Assembly: GCA_965232285.1 (NCBI GenBank)
Contig: CBDDPL010000004.1
Coordinates: 6,634,001 to 6,698,000, forward strand
Reading direction: 5' to 3'
Length of the DNA stretch: 64,000 nt
Source: Denitrobaculum sp965232285
GTDB lineage: Bacteria > Pseudomonadota > Alphaproteobacteria > Kiloniellales > Kiloniellaceae
Both the position numbers and the translations under genes were made by a program. Positions 49,114 through 56,946 of the stretch are shown one piece after another (position 1 is the stretch's first letter; the number at the start of each line of letters is the position of its first letter). The notes under the pieces are model-generated. The model was not told the DNA's origin. It did no database searches and worked only from the letters and a program-made list of their open reading frames with translations.

Positions 49114-50310
49114 ATGTCTCACTTCATCACCTCCTTTCGGCAATTGATCGATCCGCTGCCGCCTGAAAAGTTTTTTGGCGACTATTGCCGGCAGCGGCCG
49201 GTTCACATTCCGGGTGAAGCCGGAAAGTTTGCCTCGGTGATGGACTGGGATGAACTGAATCGGCTGCTGGAGATGGGCGTCTGGACGGCGCGCTCCCTGC
49301 AGTTGTCTCTCGATCGGCAGCGGATTCCGCCGGCGGCTTACTGTCGCAACGCGGTGGACCGCAATCAGATGCAGGTGCTGCAGCCCGACGCCGCCAAGGT
49401 GATGGAGTTTCTGAAGCGCGGGGCCTCCCTGCTGCTGAATGAAATCGAGACCCTGCACCCGGGCGTCGGGGCGGTTCTGGAAACCATCGAAGCCGCCCAC
49501 GGCGGGCGCGGCAACGCCAATCTCTACTGCTCCTGGAAACAGCGTCAGGCCTTCGATTCCCACTATGACCGGCACGAAGTCTATGCCCTCCAGATCTTCG
49601 GTGAGAAAACCTGGCGCATCTACGAAGGCCGGGCGGAGACGCCGATCGAGCATCCCGCCTTCAAGAACGTGCCGCAGGCCGAATACGACCGGGCGAAGGG
49701 TGCGGTTGCGCAAGAACTGGTCATGCGGCCGGGCGATCTGCTCTATCTGCCGCGCGGCCAGTTCCATGATGCCCTGGCCAGCAGCGACGTCTCGGTCCAC
49801 GTCACCTTCAGTTGCAGCGAGCCGATCGGCTTGGAATGGCTGAGCCGCCTCTGGGAACTGGCGGTCAGGGACCCTTTGTTCCGCGCCGATCTGCCTCAGT
49901 GTAACGACGCCGCTGGTCAGGACCGGCTGAACGCCCATCTGGATGAACTGGTCGAGCGCTTTCAGAAGATTGCCCGCAGTCCAGACGCCCGGCGGCAGGC
50001 GGCCGAGTTGCGCAAGGGCTTTACCGTGAAGCGGCCTGGCTTTTCGCTTCCCGAGCTCGAGGTGCCGCGACGTTTCAGACTGCTTCATCCCGAGTTGAAA
50101 GTCTTGCGACGGGGCAAGGAATGGTTGGCGGTGGCTGGAGATTTCAAGGCCGCTCAACCGCCGGCGGAAGGCCCGGTGGTCGGCTGGATGACTGAGCAGG
50201 GGAGCTTCGATGAGCGGGCTCTCGCCGAGGCTTTCCCCCTGTTTGAGGCCTCAGCCCTCGAGCAACTGCTGGCGCGGCTCTGCGCTGAGAGCCTCCTTAT
50301 CGAGGAATAA
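49114..50310 (+). CDS. JmjC-domain (cupin) 2-oxoglutarate oxygenase, ribosomal oxygenase type
   Basis: 398 residues. The N-terminal double-stranded beta-helix carries an iron site of H150-x-D152 (FDSHYDRHEVYALQIFGEKT) and distal His218 (YLPRGQFHDAL). The fold and length match the YcfD/NO66/MINA group, which hydroxylates ribosomal proteins in bacteria and eukaryotes. The C-terminal half (about 235-398) fits the dimerisation and winged-helix parts of those enzymes. The start is the ATG giving MSHFITSFRQLIDPL, as in relatives. The substrate here is inferred, not visible. Confidence 0.88.
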   Translation: MSHFITSFRQLIDPLPPEKFFGDYCRQRPVHIPGEAGKFASVMDWDELNRLLEMGVWTARSLQLSLDRQRIPPAAYCRNAVDRNQMQVLQPDAAKVMEFLKRGASLLLNEIETLHPGVGAVLETIEAAHGGRGNANLYCSWKQRQAFDSHYDRHEVYALQIFGEKTWRIYEGRAETPIEHPAFKNVPQAEYDRAKGAVAQELVMRPGDLLYLPRGQFHDALASSDVSVHVTFSCSEPIGLEWLSRLWELAVRDPLFRADLPQCNDAAGQDRLNAHLDELVERFQKIARSPDARRQAAELRKGFTVKRPGFSLPELEVPRRFRLLHPELKVLRRGKEWLAVAGDFKAAQPPAEGPVVGWMTEQGSFDERALAEAFPLFEASALEQLLARLCAESLLIEE

Positions 50311-50498
50311 TCCCCCGCTGCATGAGCCTCCAGATCGAAAAGATTTGATCGTAGAAAGCGGCAAACGCCGTTCGTGAAGGCGGACTCACGGGGGCAGGCT
50401 GTGATATAGAGGACAGCAGCAAGCCGAGAAATGTCACCGGCTGACGATTTGCATCTGGCAGGTCGTCGTGGCGGGCCGGAAAACAATCGGGCGACGGC

Positions 50499-51599
50499 TT
50501 GAACCTACGGGGTGTATTGCTTGATGGTCCGCTATGTCTTTGTCCGGGTCGTTCGACCACACGCTGTTGCATCGGGTGGGTGCTGGTGAGGTCGAAGCCG
50601 CAGACATCTTCTCCCGCCGACGGGCGTCCCGGCCGGAGCGCTGATCAGAATCCGAGACTTCTGCGGCGTAAGCCGACGATTGCGCCGGCCCTGAGTACGA
50701 TCCGCAGCCTGGCCGCCAAGGTGATCGTGGCGGAACTCTGGCTGGCCATCGGTATCGTGGCCCTGCTCTCGACCATGGCGGAGCGGGACTTCACCTTTGC
50801 GATCGCACTCAGCACATTTTTGGCTCTCATACCCTCGCTGGTCTGGGTCTGTGACCCGGTCAGGGTGGTCGCCCGCTATGTTCTGGCGGTGGGATTTGTC
50901 GCCCAGTGCGTGCTGCTGGCGGTGATGAGCCTGCAGACTTCGGGGCCGGTCACCTACGGCATCTTCGCCTTTTCCCTGGTGCTTCTGGCCCAGGTCGCCG
51001 GGTTCATCTGCTGGCGTAGCCTGTTTCTCGCCGGCAGCCTTCTGATCGCGTCTGTCGTTGCGGCCGACTTCTGGGCTTCCAGCGTCGCCGAACTGGACCC
51101 GGTTTCCTCGGCTGTGGACCCGGTAAACCTTCTCCTGGCTAACCAGCTTCCGGCCAGCGAACTCCTGGACGGTCTCTTGCCGCTCTGGCTGCTGACCCTG
51201 GGGGTGCTCTTGCCCATGGCTTACCGTGTCGAGCGTGCGTTGGAGGAAACGCATGCCTCGCGCCTTGCCGCACTGGAAGCCATGACGCTCGCGGTCGAGG
51301 ACGCGCGCTCGGTGGCCATCGGCAAGCGACCCAATGCGCGCAGCACCGCCGCGGCGCTGAGCCTGCGACGCGCGGTTATGGGGGCGGAACGGGCGGAGGC
51401 GTCGGAGCAGGAGGCTATGGAAGGCGCCATGGACCTGCCGGACGAGCAGGAACTCAAGCGCCAACTGGCCCTCGGGCCGGAGCGGAGCGCCGGCGATGCT
51501 GGTGAAAGCGCCCCCGAAGATCCTGCCCAGCCTGGCAATCCCGTACATCTTCAGCAGCAGATCCTGGCGCGTGCCTTGGAGCCGAGCGACAGTCTCTGA
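50499..51599 (+). CDS. Multi-spanning membrane protein of unknown function, start uncertain
   Basis: The frame is 366 residues from a TTG at 50499. Hydrophobic helices occur roughly at 78-92, 96-118, 125-147, 150-170, 172-192 and 228-245, after which a charged C-terminal tail of 120 residues forms coiled-coil-like helices (ALEETHASRLAALEAMTLAV) and a low-complexity end. No family is recognised. The first 50 residues are Cys- and Arg-rich and look non-coding; the GTG at 50580 is a better start in this frame. A 36-residue frame from 50534 to 50644 looks more like coding and ends in a stop just before the helices begin, so a frameshift is possible. Confidence 0.65.
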   Translation: MNLRGVLLDGPLCLCPGRSTTRCCIGWVLVRSKPQTSSPADGRPGRSADQNPRLLRRKPTIAPALSTIRSLAAKVIVAELWLAIGIVALLSTMAERDFTFAIALSTFLALIPSLVWVCDPVRVVARYVLAVGFVAQCVLLAVMSLQTSGPVTYGIFAFSLVLLAQVAGFICWRSLFLAGSLLIASVVAADFWASSVAELDPVSSAVDPVNLLLANQLPASELLDGLLPLWLLTLGVLLPMAYRVERALEETHASRLAALEAMTLAVEDARSVAIGKRPNARSTAAALSLRRAVMGAERAEASEQEAMEGAMDLPDEQELKRQLALGPERSAGDAGESAPEDPAQPGNPVHLQQQILARALEPSDSL

Positions 51600-51696
51600 G
51601 GCTGTCTGACCGAGCGATGGATCACGCAAGGGGGCAGGATTCCGATTCGCCGCAGACTGACAGGACCGCGGCGCGTTGTTTTTTTTAGGGGGCTTT

Positions 51697-53124
51697 ATGA
51701 CTGAGGTGTTGAACGCCGATCTTTGTGTGATCGGCGCTGGGTCCGGGGGACTTTCCGTTGCAGCCGGTGCTTCCCAGATGGGCGCCGAAGTTGTTCTGAT
51801 TGAAAAGGGCAAGATGGGCGGCGACTGCCTCAACTATGGTTGCGTGCCCTCCAAATCAATCATCGCAGCGGGTCATGCTGCAGACGTGATGCGGCGCAGT
51901 CAGCGCTTCGGCGTGAAGAGCGTCGAGCCGCAGGTCGACTTTCCGGCTGTGCGGGATCATATCCGCGCTGTGATTGCCGGCATCGCCCCGCATGACTCGG
52001 TCGAGCGTTTCGAAGGCCTCGGCGTCAAGGTGCTTCAGGAGGCCGCCGTCTTTACCGGCCCGCGGGAGCTCAAGGCCGGCGCTACGACGGTTCGGGCCAA
52101 GCGCTTCGTGGTCGCCACCGGCTCCTCGGCGGCGGTCCCGCCGATCCCCGGGATCGAAGAGGTGCCGTATCTCACGAATGAAACGGTCTTCGAGCTGGAT
52201 GCGCGCCCCGAACATCTGATCGTGATCGGCGGCGGGCCCATTGGCTCTGAGCTGGCGCAGGCTCATCGCCGCCTGGGCGCGCGTGTCACCCTGTTGGAGA
52301 TGTTCCGGGTCCTGGGCAAGGACGACCCCGAGGTGACAGAGTTCGCGCGCCGGCGTCTGGTTGAGGACGGTGTGGAAATCCGGGAAGGCATCAAGATTCT
52401 TTCGGTCTCCGTCAGCGGGAGCGAGGTTTCGGTCGAGATCGAGACCGACGGCGGCCAGAAGACCGTCACCGGATCGCACCTCCTGGTGGCGGCCGGGCGG
52501 CGCGCCAACGTCGAGGGCTTGAACCTGGAGGCCGCCGGCGTGACCTACTCGCCGAAAGGCATCGAGGTCGATGCCCGCCTGCGCAGCAGCAACAAGCGGA
52601 TCTTCGCCATCGGGGACGTGGCCGGCGGCCTGCAGTTCACCCATGTCGCCGGCTATCACGCCGGCATCGTCATCCGCAATGCCCTCTTCCGCCTGCCGGC
52701 CAAGGCTTCGCACGATCATGTGCCCTGGGTGACCTTCACCGATCCGGAAATCGCCCATGTCGGCCTGACCGAGGCCCAGGCGAAGGAGAAGTTCGGGGAT
52801 GAGATCCGGGTCCTGCGCTGGTCCTTCGAGGAAAATGACCGGGCGCGTGCGGAGCTGGAGACCGAAGGCCTGATTAAGGTGGTGGTCGGCAAGCGGGGCA
52901 GGATCCTGGGGGCTTCGATCGGCGGCCCTCATGCGGGCGAGTTGATTCAGCCCTGGGTCCTGGCGCTCAGCCAGGGGCTGAAGATCGGTGCCATGGCCAA
53001 CGCCATCGCGCCCTATCCGACCCTGAGCGAAGTCGGCAAACGCGCCGCGGGCAGCTACTACACCGATGCCCTCTTCGGCGAGCGGACAAAGAAGATCGTG
53101 CGCTTCCTGCTGAAGTTCGGCTGA
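51697..53124 (+). CDS. FAD-dependent disulfide oxidoreductase (dihydrolipoamide dehydrogenase / mercuric reductase relative)
   Basis: 475 residues. The FAD site is LCVIGAGSGGLSVAAGA; the redox disulfide is C44/C49 in GGDCLNYGCVPSK; NAD(P) binds at VIGGGPIGSELAQAHRRLG; GDVAGGLQFTHVAGYHAG is the second FAD motif. The C-terminal position that is His-Pro in dihydrolipoamide dehydrogenase reads APYPTLSE, i.e. Tyr in place of His. It therefore lacks the usual acid-base His and probably uses another substrate. AGGGGG lies 5-6 bases upstream of the ATG. It has no lipoamide complex genes nearby. Confidence 0.88.
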   Translation: MTEVLNADLCVIGAGSGGLSVAAGASQMGAEVVLIEKGKMGGDCLNYGCVPSKSIIAAGHAADVMRRSQRFGVKSVEPQVDFPAVRDHIRAVIAGIAPHDSVERFEGLGVKVLQEAAVFTGPRELKAGATTVRAKRFVVATGSSAAVPPIPGIEEVPYLTNETVFELDARPEHLIVIGGGPIGSELAQAHRRLGARVTLLEMFRVLGKDDPEVTEFARRRLVEDGVEIREGIKILSVSVSGSEVSVEIETDGGQKTVTGSHLLVAAGRRANVEGLNLEAAGVTYSPKGIEVDARLRSSNKRIFAIGDVAGGLQFTHVAGYHAGIVIRNALFRLPAKASHDHVPWVTFTDPEIAHVGLTEAQAKEKFGDEIRVLRWSFEENDRARAELETEGLIKVVVGKRGRILGASIGGPHAGELIQPWVLALSQGLKIGAMANAIAPYPTLSEVGKRAAGSYYTDALFGERTKKIVRFLLKFG

Positions 53125-53264
53125 CGAAAGAAACAACTCCGGTTTTGTCCGGTTTTAAGCCGGCGTAAACTCAAACTGCCCTAGAATTGTCCAAATCACA
53201 GAGCTATATCAGAGAGTAAGCGCGGCCTTTCCGGCTGCGCGCCGATAAAAAAGGGGCGGTTGAA

Positions 53265-54305
53265 GTGGGCCGCGTAAAGAGTTTTGAGAGACTATCCCGG
53301 CGCATTTTCGCCGGCCTGTCCGTTACCGCTGTCGCGATAACGATTCTGCTGTCGGCCTGGACTGCCGGCTGGGCGGAACAGATCAACTTCTTCCGCATCG
53401 GTACCGGCTCGACCGGTGGCACCTATTTTCCGGTCGGCGGCATCATCGCCAATGCCATCAGCAACCCACCCGGCAGCCGTCCCTGCGATCGCGGCGGTAG
53501 CTGCGGCGTGCCCGGTCTGATCGCGGTGGCCCAGTCGACGGAAGGCTCCGTCGCGAACATCGAGCAGTTGGCTGCGGGCCTGCTCGACTCCGGTTTCAGC
53601 CAGGCGGATATCTCTTTCTGGGCCTATCGGGGGGAGGGGATTTTCAAGGACCGCGGCGTGCCCCATCTGCGCGCCGTCGCCAATCTCTTTCCTGAATCCG
53701 TCCATCTGGTGGTGCGCCGCAACAGCGGTATTCGTTCGGTGCGGGATCTCAAGGGCCTGCGCATCTCGATCGACCGGGAGGGTTCCGGTACGCGGGTCGA
53801 TGCTTTGCTGATCCTGGAGGCCTATGGCCTTGGCATGGACGACATCGAGCCGGTCTCGGCCACCTCCGGCGAAGCGGCGGATATGCTGCGCGCCGGTGAA
53901 CTGGACGGCTTTTTCCTGGTTGCCGGCACGCCGGTCAATGCGGTCAAGTTTCTGGCGGCGGATTCCCTGATCACCCTGGTGCCGATCGAGGGTGAGGAAG
54001 CCGAGAAGCTGCGCATGGCCTACCCCTTCTTCGCAGAAGATACGGTGGCTTCCGGGACCTATTTCAATGTCCCGGCGACCCGAACCCTCTCCGTCGGGGC
54101 CCAGTGGCTGGTGACCGACAAGGCCGATCCCGAGCTGGTCTACCAGATCACCCGCGCGCTCTGGCACGAAAGCACCTACAGGATGCTCTCCCGCGGCCAT
54201 CCCAAGGGCCAACTGATCACCCTCGACACGGCCATCAGCGGCCTGGGCGTGCCGCTCCACGAAGGTGCCCGGCGCTACTACCTGGAAGTCGGTCTGATCC
54301 AGTAG
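53265..54305 (+). CDS. TAXI-family TRAP solute-binding protein
   Basis: 346 residues. A hydrophobic leader (about 15-37, VTAVAITILLSAWTAGWA) is followed by the TAXI type of periplasmic binding fold: FFRIGTGSTGGTYFPVGGIIA, EQLAAGLLDSGFSQADISFW, LKGLRISIDREGSGTR and SGEAADMLRAGELDGFF. It lacks an adjacent TRAP permease gene, so it may be an orphan subunit or a partner of a distant transporter. It starts at GTG with AGGGG about 9 bases upstream. Known TAXI ligands include glutamate and 2-oxoglutarate; the one here is unknown. Confidence 0.9.
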   Translation: MGRVKSFERLSRRIFAGLSVTAVAITILLSAWTAGWAEQINFFRIGTGSTGGTYFPVGGIIANAISNPPGSRPCDRGGSCGVPGLIAVAQSTEGSVANIEQLAAGLLDSGFSQADISFWAYRGEGIFKDRGVPHLRAVANLFPESVHLVVRRNSGIRSVRDLKGLRISIDREGSGTRVDALLILEAYGLGMDDIEPVSATSGEAADMLRAGELDGFFLVAGTPVNAVKFLAADSLITLVPIEGEEAEKLRMAYPFFAEDTVASGTYFNVPATRTLSVGAQWLVTDKADPELVYQITRALWHESTYRMLSRGHPKGQLITLDTAISGLGVPLHEGARRYYLEVGLIQ

Positions 54306-54319
54306 AGGGCTCGAACGCC

Positions 54320-54970
54320 TTAGTCTTCGAAGTCAATCACCCAGGGTTCCGCCCTGCCGGCCTCGATCCAGCTCTGCATCTCTGGCTTGGCCATAACTGC
54401 ATCGCGGTAGGCAGCGCAGACCGGGTCCAGCTCCACGCCATAGGTGACGAAGCGCGAGACCACCGGCGCGTAGAAGGCGTCCGCGATCCCGAAAGCCCCG
54501 AAGAGAAAGTTGCCGCCGACGCCGAAGCGCGCGCGGCAGTCCCGCCAGATCTCGCAGACGCGTGCGATATCCCGCTGCGTGCCCTCGGACAGCAGGCGAC
54601 CGCTGTGATCCGCGCGCACGTCCATGGGGCATTCATTGCGCAGGTCGGGAAAGCCGCTGTGCATCTCGGCGGTCACCGCGCGGGCGAGGGCGCGGGCCAG
54701 CGGGTCCGACGGCCAGAGCCCTGCTTCCGGAAAGCGCTCGGCGAGATATTCCGCGATCGCCAGGCTGTCCCAGATCGGGCCTTCAGGCGTCTTGAGCACC
54801 GGCACCTTGCCGGCGGAAGAGGCCTCGAGAATCCGCGACTTGGTATCTTCCCGCCGCAGGGGAATGACGACCTCCTCGAAGGGCACGCCGCAGAGTGCCA
54901 GGGGCAGCCAGCCGCGCAGGGACCAGGAGGAATAGGCTTTGTTTCCGAGAACGATGGTGAAGTCGGACAT
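54320..54970 (-). CDS. Glutathione S-transferase family protein
   Basis: 216 residues. The N-terminal domain begins FTIVLGNKAYSSWSLRGWLP, where Ser of the YSSWSLR motif is the likely activating residue (zeta-like group). It contains SSAGKVPVLKTPEGPIWDSLAIAEYL for glutathione binding. A helical C-domain follows (about 85-210). The ATG chosen gives the family N-terminus; an upstream start adds seven residues. It converges on the TAXI gene with a 14-base gap. Likely detoxification or maleylacetoacetate-type isomerisation; the substrate is unknown. Confidence 0.88.
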   Translation of the reverse strand: MSDFTIVLGNKAYSSWSLRGWLPLALCGVPFEEVVIPLRREDTKSRILEASSAGKVPVLKTPEGPIWDSLAIAEYLAERFPEAGLWPSDPLARALARAVTAEMHSGFPDLRNECPMDVRADHSGRLLSEGTQRDIARVCEIWRDCRARFGVGGNFLFGAFGIADAFYAPVVSRFVTYGVELDPVCAAYRDAVMAKPEMQSWIEAGRAEPWVIDFED

Positions 54971-55100
54971 GGTTTTGCTCCGTGAGATCACACTGCTTTG
55001 AGACGGCTTACGGCTTGAGCTTAAGGCGGGCGTCGGCTACCCATGAGGGAGGCCATTGTTAGCGGTCCCGACCTTCGCCGAAAACAGGAAAAGCGATCCC

Positions 55101-56477
55101 ATGACCAAATACCTCGCCGCCCGCGCCACCGCGGATACGCAGCCCATCCATCTGGTGACCAAGGAGGGACTGAAGTCCTGGCTGAAGAGCCAGCCGGTCG
55201 CCGTCCGGCGCTGGATCGAGGCTTCGGGATTTGATGGTGCGGCGGGCCGCTTCACCCTGCTGCCGGATGCCAAGAAAGGCGTCGGCGGTGTGGTGGCCGG
55301 GATCGACCGGGCCGACATGCTCTGGTCCTGCGCGGCTCTGCCGGCGGCCTTGCCGGTCGGGCGCTACCGGATCGAGGAGGATCTGACGGCGGAGGAAGCC
55401 ACGGCGCTCTCGCTCGGCTGGTGGCTGGGGACCTACCGCTTCGAGCGCTACAAGTCCTTCGATCAGGATTTCGCCTCTCTGGTCTGGCCGAAGCAGGCGG
55501 ACCAGAAGCTGGTCGCGGCCATGGCCGATGGCATCTTCCTGACCCGCGATCTCATCAACACCCCCGCCGAGGACATGGGGCCGCCGGAGCTGGCCGAGGC
55601 CGCCAAGGCGCTCGCAAAGACTCACAAGGCCAAGTTCAAGGCCGTCGTCGGTGCGGACCTGCTCAAGCAGAACTATCCTTCCATCCATGCGGTCGGCCGG
55701 GCCGCCGACAAGGCGCCGCGCCTGATCGACCTGACCTGGGGCAGCAAGGGTCCGCGCGTCACACTGGTGGGCAAGGGCGTGTGTTTCGACAGCGGCGGTC
55801 TCGATCTGAAGCCCGCCGGCGGCATGAAGCTGATGAAGAAGGATATGGGCGGTTCGGCGCAGGTGCTGGGCCTCGCCGCCATGATCATGGCGGCCAAACT
55901 GCCCCTGCGCCTGCGCGTCCTGGTCCCGGCAGTGGAGAACGCCGTTTCCGGCAACGCCTTCCGCCCGCTCGATGTGCTGGACACCCGCAAGGGCCTGACG
56001 GTGGAAGTCGGCAACACCGACGCCGAGGGCCGGCTGGTCCTCAGCGACGCCCTGACCGAGGCCTGCAGCGAGGAACCAGACCTCCTGATCGACTTCGCCA
56101 CCTTGACCGGCGCGGCGCGGGTCGCCCTGGGCACCGACCTGCCGGCCATGTTCTGTAACGACGACACAGTTGCCGAATCGCTCCTGCGGCAGTCCGAGGC
56201 GACCGGAGACGCCATGTGGCGCATGCCCCTGCATCAGCCCTATAAGCGGCAGCTCGAGAGCAAGGTCGCCGATCTCTGCAACATCTCCAACGGTCCTTAC
56301 GCCGGCGCGATCACCGCGGCGCTGTTCCTTGAGCATTTTGTGGAAAAGGACATACCCTGGGTCCACTACGACATCATGGCCTGGAACCTCAGCAGCCGTC
56401 CGGGCCGTCCGGAAGGCGGCGAGGCCATGGGCATCCGCGCGACCTTCGCCATGATCCGGGACTTCATCGCGAAATAG
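55101..56477 (+). CDS. Leucyl aminopeptidase family (M17) protein
   Basis: 458-residue cytosolic metallopeptidase. The C-terminal catalytic domain has the two-zinc residues in GKGVCFDSGGLDLKPAGGMK, KKDMGGSAQV and the M17 signature NTDAEGRLVLSDAL. ATLTGAARVALGTDLPAMF and the C-terminal YDIMAWNLSSRPGRPEGGEA are also typical. The N-terminal domain is the variable macro-like part. Its neighbours are a convergent GST gene and a MarR regulator gene 120 bases downstream. It hydrolyses N-terminal residues from peptides. The Yej peptide importer encoded just downstream could supply them, but that link is inference. Confidence 0.93.
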   Translation: MTKYLAARATADTQPIHLVTKEGLKSWLKSQPVAVRRWIEASGFDGAAGRFTLLPDAKKGVGGVVAGIDRADMLWSCAALPAALPVGRYRIEEDLTAEEATALSLGWWLGTYRFERYKSFDQDFASLVWPKQADQKLVAAMADGIFLTRDLINTPAEDMGPPELAEAAKALAKTHKAKFKAVVGADLLKQNYPSIHAVGRAADKAPRLIDLTWGSKGPRVTLVGKGVCFDSGGLDLKPAGGMKLMKKDMGGSAQVLGLAAMIMAAKLPLRLRVLVPAVENAVSGNAFRPLDVLDTRKGLTVEVGNTDAEGRLVLSDALTEACSEEPDLLIDFATLTGAARVALGTDLPAMFCNDDTVAESLLRQSEATGDAMWRMPLHQPYKRQLESKVADLCNISNGPYAGAITAALFLEHFVEKDIPWVHYDIMAWNLSSRPGRPEGGEAMGIRATFAMIRDFIAK

Positions 56478-56597
56478 CAGGCCGTCAGTGTAACAACGAC
56501 TTGCTTTCCGTCACGGCCTCGCGCAAAACTCATTGCGCCTGCGCAACGATGCAGGCCCGGCGTGTTTATTGAGTCCTGAGCATGAAGAGGCCGCAGG

Positions 56598-56936
56598 GTG
56601 CAACTCGAACCGAACGATCTGCTGAAACTCTGGCGCAGCGTCATGGTTGCGGCCCTACGCAAGGATCTGCCCGACCTGACCTGGCGGCAGTTCGCCTTGC
56701 TGCTCCAGATCTACACCTCGCCCCCGCCCCACACCGTGCGCGGCCTGGCGCAGGAACTCAACATGTCCAAGCCGGCCGTCACCCGCGCCCTCGACCGCCT
56801 GGAGAAACTGGACTTCCTGCGCCGCAAGTCCGACGAGACCGACCGCCGCTCCATCCTGATCCAGCGCAGCGTCGCCGGCTCGGTCTTCCTGCGCGAATTC
56901 GCCGACATGGCGGGCGAGCAGGCGGGGGAGATTTGA
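56598..56936 (+). CDS. MarR-family transcriptional regulator
   Basis: 112-residue winged-helix protein, short for the family: it keeps the DNA-binding core and the first helices. LTWRQFALLLQIY, VRGLAQELNMSKPAVTRALDRLEKLDFLRRK and DETDRRSILIQ form helix-turn-helix and wing; the C-terminal dimerisation helix is brief. It starts at GTG with GAGG 7 bases upstream. It ends 10 bases before the stop codon of the convergent B12-binding gene, so it may control that operon's neighbours, but no operator is visible. Confidence 0.85.
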   Translation: MQLEPNDLLKLWRSVMVAALRKDLPDLTWRQFALLLQIYTSPPPHTVRGLAQELNMSKPAVTRALDRLEKLDFLRRKSDETDRRSILIQRSVAGSVFLREFADMAGEQAGEI

Positions 56937-56946
56937 GACAGGTGGT

